Origin: Rhodococcus koreensis
GTDB lineage: Bacteria > Actinomycetota > Actinomycetes > Mycobacteriales > Mycobacteriaceae
Length of the DNA: 64,000 bases
NCBI RefSeq assembly: GCF_900105905.1
Contig: NZ_FNSV01000005.1
Location: 8,513,501-8,577,500, forward strand
Direction: 5' to 3'
Shown: positions 58,054 to 64,000 of the stretch, in pieces
Position numbering within the stretch: the stretch's first letter is position 1
How the letters are laid out: each line of letters begins with the position of its first letter
Made by a program: the position numbers and the translations under genes
The notes under the pieces: generated by a model
What the model was told of the DNA's origin: nothing
The model's database searches: none
What the model saw: only the letters and a program-made list of their open reading frames with translations

Positions 58054-59586
58054 ATGCTGGTCAGCGACATCGTCGAGTACGGCGCGCGCAAGCATCCCGA
58101 CCGGATCGCGCTGCGATTCGAGGACGAGGCAGTGACCTACGCCGAGCTGCGTGATCGCAGCCGACGGCTCGCGGGTGCACTGCTCGGTGTTGCCGCGCCG
58201 GGGGACCGGGTCGCGATCCTGTCCACCAACTGCACCGAGTATTTCGACTGCTACTACGGTGTGCCGATGGCCGGGATGGCCTTGACCATCCTCAACTTCC
58301 GTCTGCATCCCGACCAGATTGCCGCGTTGATCGAGCATTCGGGTGCCACCGTGCTCATCGTGGCCGAAGAGTTCGCCGGCGCTGTCGACCAGATTCGCGG
58401 TTCTATCCCGTCGGTGCACACGATCGTCTCGATCGGGGCCGCGCCGGGAACCGTCGGCTGGGACGAGTTCGTCGGTGCCGGACCCGCGCAGGCGCCGACG
58501 GTTCGGCCGGCACCGGACGACATCGCGTGGCTGGTCTACACGTCCGGCACGACCGGGACACCGAAGGGTGTGATGATCAGCCACCGCAACCTGGTCAGCG
58601 GGATCACGTCCTCGGCGCTGCAGTGGGCTCTGCCGGAGGACACGGTCTTCTTGTTCTGTTTCCCGCTGTGCCATGTCGGCGGGTACGTGACGTTGCTCAA
58701 CCACCTGATGGGGAGCACCGTCGGCATCGTCCGCGCCTACGACAATGCGACGTTCCTGCGTCTCGTGGAGCAATGGCAGGTCACACAGACCGGGCTGGCA
58801 CCCACGATGATCAACTTCCTGCTCCAGGATCGGGCCCTTGCCGACCACGATCTCAGCACCCTGCAAGCGATCGGGTACGGATCGTCGGCGATCCCGGCGC
58901 AGGTGCTGCGGCAGGGACTCGAACGTCTCCGCTGCGACTTCTATCAGGGCATGGGAATGACGGAACTCGCAGGCAACGTGCTCCACCTCGACTACGACGC
59001 GCATCGGCGCGCTGCCGGCGGTGAGAGCAGATTACTTGCCGCCGCAGGAAAACCCATGCGCCTGGTCGACATCCGCATCGTCGACGACGCCATGCGCGAC
59101 GTGCCCACCGGGCACGTGGGGGAGATGGTGGTCCGCGGCGACCAGGTGATGACCGGCTACTGGCGCGATCCGGACGCGACCGCGGCCGCGTTCACCGACG
59201 GCTGGTTCCACACCGGTGACCTGGTCCGACGCGACGACGAGGGCTTCGTCTACATCGTCGACCGGAAGAAGGACCTGATCATCAGTGGCGGCGAGAATGT
59301 CGCCTCTCTGACCGTCGAGCAGGCCCTCTACCGTCACCCCGCGGTCGCCGAGGCCGCGGCGATCGGCGTCGAGGACGACACCTGGGGCGAACTGGTTTGT
59401 GCGGTCGTCGTTCTCCGCGACGGCGCCACGGCCACCGCGGACGACATCATCACCGCTTGCCGGGAACAGCTCGGCGGATTCCAGGTGCCCCGCCGGGTCG
59501 AGTTCGTCGACACCCTGCCCCGGAATGTCACCGGGAAGATCCTCAAACGCGATCTGCGCGAACGCTTCTCCCACACCACGGTCTAG
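58054..59586 (+). CDS. AMP-forming acyl-CoA synthetase
   Basis: This 510-residue enzyme has the adenylate-forming motifs: WLVYTSGTTGTPKGVMISHRN (P-loop), GYGSSAIPAQVL, YQGMGMTELAG, TGYWRDPDATAAAFTDGWFHTGDL and the catalytic Lys region LPRNVTGKILKRDLRE. It converts a carboxylic acid to its CoA thioester with ATP. It follows the cyclase-family gene and precedes a Liv-type ABC transporter, so it probably traps the transported or hydrolysed acid. The exact acid cannot be told; the sequence resembles medium-chain and cyclohexane-carboxylate-type ligases. Confidence 0.88.
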   Translation: MLVSDIVEYGARKHPDRIALRFEDEAVTYAELRDRSRRLAGALLGVAAPGDRVAILSTNCTEYFDCYYGVPMAGMALTILNFRLHPDQIAALIEHSGATVLIVAEEFAGAVDQIRGSIPSVHTIVSIGAAPGTVGWDEFVGAGPAQAPTVRPAPDDIAWLVYTSGTTGTPKGVMISHRNLVSGITSSALQWALPEDTVFLFCFPLCHVGGYVTLLNHLMGSTVGIVRAYDNATFLRLVEQWQVTQTGLAPTMINFLLQDRALADHDLSTLQAIGYGSSAIPAQVLRQGLERLRCDFYQGMGMTELAGNVLHLDYDAHRRAAGGESRLLAAAGKPMRLVDIRIVDDAMRDVPTGHVGEMVVRGDQVMTGYWRDPDATAAAFTDGWFHTGDLVRRDDEGFVYIVDRKKDLIISGGENVASLTVEQALYRHPAVAEAAAIGVEDDTWGELVCAVVVLRDGATATADDIITACREQLGGFQVPRRVEFVDTLPRNVTGKILKRDLRERFSHTTV

Positions 59587-59603
59587 TCCCTCTCACCGCG
59601 CAC

Positions 59604-59628
59604 GGCGGCGACGATTCTCGTCGCCGCC
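59604..59628 (+). terminator. perfect hairpin after the acyl-CoA ligase
   Basis: GGCGGCGACGA (59604-59614) pairs exactly with 59618-59628 around a three-base loop, 18 bases past the ligase stop. It may end or attenuate transcription before the ABC transporter genes. Confidence 0.7.
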
Positions 59629-59700
59629 CGCTGCGCGCTGCCGAAAACAACCCCGCTGGAACGTCTTCCGTCCCTGTGACTTCCCTCTAACGGAGCAACC

Positions 59701-60939
59701 ATGAAACGTATCCTCGCCACGGGCCTGACAGCCCTGTGCGCCACCGCGGCCCTGACCGCATGTTCTGGCCGAGATGACACCGCGACCGCCGCAGGCGGCT
59801 GCGACCCCGGCATCACCGACACCGAGATCCACTTCGGCACCAGCCTGGTCCAGTCGATCGCAGGACCCCAGGCGACCGCGGCGTCCGCCCTGTTCGACGA
59901 GATCAACGCCGCCGGCGGCGTCGCGATGGGTGATGGCAAGTCTCGCAAGATCGTCTACACCGCACTCGACGACGGATACGACCCGGCGCGCACGGTCGGC
60001 AACGTCCGATCGCTGGTCGAACAGCAACACGTCTTCGCGATCCAGAACCTGATCGGCACCGCCTCGACCCTCGCGGTCGTCGACTACCTCGCCCAGAAGA
60101 ACGTCCCGCTGGTGTTCCCCATGACCGGCACCGACGAACTGCTCACCACCCCCGACGAACGGCCCGTGGTCGCCGGCGCGGTGAACCCGCAGACCGGCTG
60201 GGAGGTCGCCGAGCGGGCGAAACAGATCCTTCGCGATCACCCGCAAGGCAAGGTCGCGGTGTTGTACTCGAACGACAGTCTGGGCAACGGCAGTCTCGAC
60301 GCCCTGAAGTCCGCCCTCGACGGGAGCGGCACACAGATCGTCGCCGAGCAGTCGTACGAACAGACCACACCGTCCGTGGACTCGCAGGTGGTCAACCTCG
60401 CGAACTCCGGGGCCGACGTGTTCGTCAACTTCGCCACCGCCGGCTTCGTGACGCAGTCTCTGAAGAAGGCCCACGAGTTGAGCTGGAAGCCGGAGACCTA
60501 CATCTACTCCGGCGCCACCGACACCAACTTCGTCCTCGCACCGGCGGGCCTCGACGCCGCCGAGGGCGTGCATTCGTTCTACTGGATCTACGACGTCAGC
60601 AGCACCGACCACGACCAGGTGCCGGGCGTGCAGGAATGGCGCGCTTTCGCCGATCGGCACGCCGGCGCGTTCAAGTCCTCCGACACCATCGCCGCCACCG
60701 GTTACAACACCGCTCAGCTGCTGGTGGCCGCACTCGAACAGATGAAGGGGTGCACCCGCGCCGATCTGCTCGATTCCGTCCGGAATCTGCACGCGGTCAC
60801 CACCGACCTGTCCATCGACGGCGTCACGTTCGACACGAGCGCGGACTACCCGTACGCAATCACGTCGATGGCGCCGATGACGTTCCGCGACGGCAGCTGG
60901 CACTACGACGCTGTGGTCACGCGCAGCGCCGAACGATGA
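59701..60939 (+). CDS. Liv-type ABC transporter substrate-binding lipoprotein
   Basis: This 412-residue protein starts with a lipoprotein signal (MKRILATGLTALCATAALTAC, lipobox LTAC with Cys21). The mature part has the periplasmic-binding type-I fold of branched-chain amino-acid binding proteins: IHFGTSLVQSIAGPQATAASALFDEINAAGG, VAVLYSNDSLGNGSLDALKSAL and KPETYIYSGATDTNF. Such proteins in Rhodococcus often bind aromatic or short acids instead of amino acids. It is the first gene of a five-gene transporter run in the order binding protein, two ATPases, two permeases. Confidence 0.9.
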   Translation: MKRILATGLTALCATAALTACSGRDDTATAAGGCDPGITDTEIHFGTSLVQSIAGPQATAASALFDEINAAGGVAMGDGKSRKIVYTALDDGYDPARTVGNVRSLVEQQHVFAIQNLIGTASTLAVVDYLAQKNVPLVFPMTGTDELLTTPDERPVVAGAVNPQTGWEVAERAKQILRDHPQGKVAVLYSNDSLGNGSLDALKSALDGSGTQIVAEQSYEQTTPSVDSQVVNLANSGADVFVNFATAGFVTQSLKKAHELSWKPETYIYSGATDTNFVLAPAGLDAAEGVHSFYWIYDVSSTDHDQVPGVQEWRAFADRHAGAFKSSDTIAATGYNTAQLLVAALEQMKGCTRADLLDSVRNLHAVTTDLSIDGVTFDTSADYPYAITSMAPMTFRDGSWHYDAVVTRSAER

Positions 60940-61721
60940 CCGCCCGGCCACCGGATGTGCCCACGCTGAAAGTCAGCGACGTCCGGTTGCGGTTCGGAGG
61001 AGTCGTCGCCCTCGACGGACCGTCGTTCACGATCGAGCCCGGACAGATCGTCGGGCTGATCGGCCCGAACGGCGCCGGGAAGACTACCTTGTTCAACTGC
61101 ATCAGCAGGCTCTACGAACCGGATTCGGGACAGATCGCGTTCGGGGGCACCGACCTGCTCGCGCTGTCGGCGGACGGGGTCGCCGACGCCGGGATCGCGC
61201 GCACCTTCCAGAACATCGGCTTGTTCCCGACGATTTCGGTGCTCGACAACATCCTCACCGGGGCCTACTCGCGCACCCGGGCGGGCTTCGTCGCCACCGC
61301 TCTCGGACTGCCGCGCACCCGCAGGGAGGAGGCAGGCGAACGGGACGAGGCCTGGGCTCTGCTCGAGTCGATGAATCTCGCGCACGTCGGCCGCGAACCG
61401 GCAGGCAACCTGCCCTACGGCACCCTGAAACGGGTCGAGCTCGCACGGGCACTGATGCAACGACCTCGCCTGCTGATGCTCGACGAACCGGCGAACGGAC
61501 TGATCCACGAGGAGGTCCTCGAACTCGCCGAGACGGTCCGCCGGTTGCGCGACGAGCGCGGATTCTCGGTGCTGCTCGTCGAGCATCACATGGCCATGGT
61601 GATGTCGATCTCCGACCGGGTGGTGGTACTGAACTTCGGGCAGAAGGTCACCGAGGGCGAACCGGCAGAGGTCGCTGCTCACCCCGAGGTCATCGAGGCG
61701 TACCTGGGCGGTGCGGCATGA
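60936..61721 (+). CDS. Liv-type ABC transporter ATP-binding protein (LivG-like)
   Basis: This 261-residue ATPase has Walker A (GLIGPNGAGKTTLFN), the Q-loop region IARTFQNIGLF, and Walker B (LLMLDEPANGLIHEEV); the signature is atypical (NLPYGTLKRVELARAL, with a Tyr-Gly pair for the usual Ser-Gly), as in many LivG proteins. A C-terminal extension typical of LivG follows. The ATG overlaps the binding-protein stop by four bases, and its own stop overlaps the next ATG likewise. Confidence 0.9.
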   Translation: MTARPPDVPTLKVSDVRLRFGGVVALDGPSFTIEPGQIVGLIGPNGAGKTTLFNCISRLYEPDSGQIAFGGTDLLALSADGVADAGIARTFQNIGLFPTISVLDNILTGAYSRTRAGFVATALGLPRTRREEAGERDEAWALLESMNLAHVGREPAGNLPYGTLKRVELARALMQRPRLLMLDEPANGLIHEEVLELAETVRRLRDERGFSVLLVEHHMAMVMSISDRVVVLNFGQKVTEGEPAEVAAHPEVIEAYLGGAA

Positions 61722-62425
61722 ACCTGCTCACCGTGGAAAACCTGCATGCCCGATACGGCCGTGCGGAAGTGCTGCACGGCATCGACTTCCAGGTACCGGC
61801 AGGGGAGGTGACCGTGGTACTCGGCGCGAACGGCGCAGGCAAGACCACCATCCTCCGATCGATCTGCCAGATGGTCCGCACCAGCGGGTGCATCAGGCTC
61901 GACGGCCGCGACATCACCGGCATGCGCACCGACCGGATCGCCCGGCTCGGTGTGGCCCATGTTCCGCAGGGCCGCGGCACCTTCGGCACCCTGACGGTGG
62001 AGGAGAACCTTCGCGTCGGGGGATTCACGACGTCGGCGGCGATCACCGACCGGGCCGTCGAGCACTGGTACGACTTCTTCCCGCGACTACGCGAGCGACG
62101 TAACCAGCAGGCGGGCGGGCTCAGCGGCGGTGAACAGCAGATGCTCGCGATCGCCCGCGCGCTGGTGGCCGGGCCGCGTCTGCTGCTGCTCGACGAACCG
62201 TCCCTCGGCCTGGCCCCGCGCATCACGCAGGAGGTTTTCCGTGCGCTCGGCCGGATCAGCCAGGAGACCGAGACCACGATCCTCGTGGTCGAACAGAACG
62301 CGCACCTCGCCCTCGAGATCGGCACGTCCGCGGTTCTCGTCGACGCGGGCCGAGTCGTCGCCCAACGCCCCGCCGCCGGATTGGCGCACGACGAGTCGGT
62401 GCGACGCGCCTACCTCGGCTACTGA
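61718..62425 (+). CDS. Liv-type ABC transporter ATP-binding protein (LivF-like)
   Basis: This 235-residue ATPase has Walker A (VVLGANGAGKTTILRS), signature (GGLSGGEQQMLAIARAL) and Walker B (LLLLDEPSLGLAPRI), followed by the switch His-less end typical of LivF (VVEQNAHLALEIGTSAVLVDAGRV). It pairs with the LivG-like protein to power import. It begins four bases inside the LivG-like gene and is followed 17 bases later by the permease gene. Confidence 0.9.
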   Translation: MNLLTVENLHARYGRAEVLHGIDFQVPAGEVTVVLGANGAGKTTILRSICQMVRTSGCIRLDGRDITGMRTDRIARLGVAHVPQGRGTFGTLTVEENLRVGGFTTSAAITDRAVEHWYDFFPRLRERRNQQAGGLSGGEQQMLAIARALVAGPRLLLLDEPSLGLAPRITQEVFRALGRISQETETTILVVEQNAHLALEIGTSAVLVDAGRVVAQRPAAGLAHDESVRRAYLGY

Positions 62426-62441
62426 GCACAGGAGAGTGGTC

Positions 62442-63316
62442 ATGGATGTATTTCTCCAACAATTGGTGGACGGGCTCATGTGGGGCGCCCTGTACGGCGC
62501 GTTCGCGCTGAGCATCGTCCTGGTCTACCGCGCATCGGGAATCGTCAACTTCGCGCAGGGCGAGATGGCGATGTTCTCGGCGTTCTTCGCCTGGCAGTTC
62601 CACGCATGGGGTGTGCCGCTGTACCTCGCCGTCCTCGGCGCGATGGCGGTCGCCTTCGTCGGCGGAGCCGCCACCGAACGGGTACTGATCCGGCCGCTGG
62701 CATCGTCGCCGAACCACATGCCGCTGGTCATCATCACCCTCGGCCTGATGCTGGTGCTCAACAGCGCCGCCGGCTGGATCTGGGGCGTGCAGAGCAAGGA
62801 GTTCCCGGCGATCGTGTCCGGGCCGGTGCTCACGCTCGGTCCGGTTGCGGTTTCCCAGCAGTCGCTGGTCATCGTCGTCGTGGTCGCGGCGCTGCTGTTC
62901 GTCCTGTTCCAGCGGACGAAAGTCGGGCTGGCGATGCGGCGGCGGCAGACAACCCGGACTCGGCGCAGCTGATCGGCGTGCCCGTCGGCCGGATGCTCAT
63001 GATCGGCTGGGGCCTCGCCGCGACCATCGGAGCCCTCGCCGCCTCCCTCGCGGCGCCGCAGCTGTTCCTGCAACCGAACATGCTCGTCGCCTCGCTGATC
63101 TACGCCTTCGCCGCCGCCGTCCTCGGCGGCCTCGACAGCCCGGTCGGTGCACTCGTCGGCGGATTGTGCGTGGGTGTCGCGGAAAACCTTGCCGGCACCT
63201 ACATTTCCTGGATCGGCCACGACTTCAAACAGGCCGTGGCGTTGGCCCTGATCCTCGGTGTGTTGCTCCTCAAACCCGAGGGTCTGTTCGGTGCACGGAA
63301 GGTGGCCCGAGTATGA
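62442..63316 (+). pseudogene. Liv-type ABC permease (LivH-like) with a single-base frameshift
   Basis: Two frames together encode a complete LivH-like inner-membrane permease of about 290 residues. The first starts at MDVFLQQLVDGLMWGALYGA and runs through RTKVGLAMR; the second continues AAADNPDSAQLIGVPVGRML to LKPEGLFGARKVARV. They join at a GCGGCGGCGG run near 62935-62945, where one base (probably a G) is missing. The second part is otherwise perfectly conserved and overlaps the next gene by the expected ATGA. A sequencing error or a slippage mutation is equally possible; the transporter would be inactive if it is real. Confidence 0.82.
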
Positions 63317-64000
63317 GAATCGTCGAACTGCTTCGCCGTCCCCGCGCCGAACTCGATCCACCACGGTGGCTGGCGAGAGCGACGGTCGCGGTGGTGCTCC
63401 TCGTGACGGCCGTGGCGCCGTTGGTGTCGGCGCCGTACGTCAACTTCGATCGATCCATGGTGCTGGTGTACGTGGTGGTCGGGCTGGGACTGAACCTGCT
63501 GACCGGCAACACCGGTCAGATCTCTCTCGGCCACGGCTTCTTCTTCGCCGTCGGTGCGTACCTCAGTGCCGTGCTGGTCGAGAATCACGACGTCCCGTAC
63601 CTGCTGCTCCTTCCGGTCGCGTTCGCGGTCTGTTTCGTGATCGGGTACCTGTTCGGCCTGCCCGCCCTGCGCCTCCACGGACTTCAGTTGGCGCTCGCCA
63701 CTCTAGGGCTGGCACTGGTCACCCCGGCGGTGATCAAACGGTTCGAGCACGTCACCGACGGCCAGGCGGGAATTAACATCGCCGGCGCCGAACCCCCGGC
63801 ATTCAGCGGACTCGAACGCGACCAGTGGGTGTACTACCTGTGCCTGGTGGTGGCGCTGATCGCCTTCTTCGTGGTCCGGCGACTCTCCACCGGCCGGATC
63901 GGTCGATCACTGATCGGGATCCGGGACTACGAGGCCGTCGCCACCACGCTCGGCGTCCCGGCCACCCGCACGAAGACGACGGTGTTCGCGCTCAGCGCGG
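63313..64000 (+). CDS. Liv-type ABC permease (LivM-like), 3' end beyond the window
   Basis: An open frame of at least 229 residues begins MRIVELLRRPRAELDPPRW and reaches the window edge. It carries the LivM-type pattern: several membrane helices, NLLTGNTGQISLGHGFFFAVGAY, FGLPALRLHGLQLALATLGLAL and the EAA-like cytoplasmic loop GRIGRSLIGIRDYEAVATTLGV. The ATG overlaps the livH-like stop by four bases. It would form the permease dimer with the LivH-like protein. About a third of the usual length remains outside the window. Confidence 0.88.
   Translation, partial: MRIVELLRRPRAELDPPRWLARATVAVVLLVTAVAPLVSAPYVNFDRSMVLVYVVVGLGLNLLTGNTGQISLGHGFFFAVGAYLSAVLVENHDVPYLLLLPVAFAVCFVIGYLFGLPALRLHGLQLALATLGLALVTPAVIKRFEHVTDGQAGINIAGAEPPAFSGLERDQWVYYLCLVVALIAFFVVRRLSTGRIGRSLIGIRDYEAVATTLGVPATRTKTTVFALSA

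Noticed and set aside
1..64000. Prophage, integrative element or insertion sequence
   Set aside because: No integrase, transposase, terminal inverted repeats with target duplications or tRNA attachment site was recognised; the pseudogene-rich junctions are better explained by deletions and small duplications.

Overview
The window is high-GC actinobacterial DNA, most like Rhodococcus or a close mycolic-acid relative. The signs are strong G/C third positions, frequent GTG/TTG starts, ATGA stop/start overlaps, an ANTAR protein, a DUF5313-type membrane protein, a TIGR00027-type methyltransferase and a complete MSMEG_0565-0572-type gene set. No rRNA, tRNA, CRISPR array, transposase or integrase was recognised. 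The species assignment is an inference.

Layout. (1) 1-13787 is a catabolic block. It holds a GntR/FCD regulator, a large FAD/Fe-S D-2-hydroxyacid dehydrogenase, an amino-acid permease, PucR- and LysR-type regulators, then a colinear run of a DUF1338/HglS-type 2-oxoadipate dioxygenase/decarboxylase, an ALDH7-type semialdehyde dehydrogenase, a Glu/Leu/Phe/Val-type dehydrogenase and a DAO-type oxidase. Together they read as the lower lysine/pipecolate/2-aminoadipate route: aminoadipate semialdehyde, 2-aminoadipate, 2-oxoadipate, D-2-hydroxyglutarate, 2-oxoglutarate. (2) 13876-19565 has a UvrA-like ATPase, a 30-residue peptide gene with its own ribosome site and terminator, a methyltransferase, an ANTAR protein and small proteins. 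(3) 19574-25022 is a sulfur/heme module: HisC-like aminotransferase, siroheme sulfite/nitrite reductase, rhodanese, HemQ paralogue and MarR. Two matching palindromes point to MarR control. (4) 25048-32191 has an alcohol dehydrogenase, an MFS/ArsR pair, an isopropylmalate-type dehydrogenase, a small protein plus alpha/beta hydrolase, a thioesterase and an IclR regulator. (5) 32343-34177 is a gene graveyard: a 5'-truncated frameshifted ALDH copy, a second ArsR gene and two decayed MFS genes. (6) 34174-41638 is an eight-gene Nit1C (nitrilase/cyanide, nitrogen-starvation) operon in which one of two nitrilase-fold proteins has lost its catalytic Cys and Glu. (7) 42090-45444 is a patch with an asparaginase remnant, an MFS/AraC pair of less GC-biased sequence, a 74/75 inverted duplication and a small GNAT protein. 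(8) 45557-55405 is an acyl-CoA pathway: acyl-CoA dehydrogenase, CoA-transferase, CitE-like lyase, MaoC hydratase, aldehyde dehydrogenase, MHS-type transporter and MmgE/PrpD protein. Its layout suits a methylated C4/C5 dicarboxylate. Palindromes matching the one before iclR, some 16-22 kb away, sit at three of its promoters. (9) 55422-64000 has an internally shortened HD protein, a frameshifted GlxA-type regulator, a cyclase-family hydrolase, an acyl-CoA ligase and a Liv-type ABC transporter whose first permease gene is frameshifted; the second runs off the end.

The best leads are local regulons inferred from repeated operators (GntR, MarR, ArsR, IclR), the complete 2-oxoadipate route with a dehydrogenase where an aminotransferase would be expected, the inactive nitrilase paralogue and the 30-residue peptide. 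All functions are read from sequence by eye; no database search was run.
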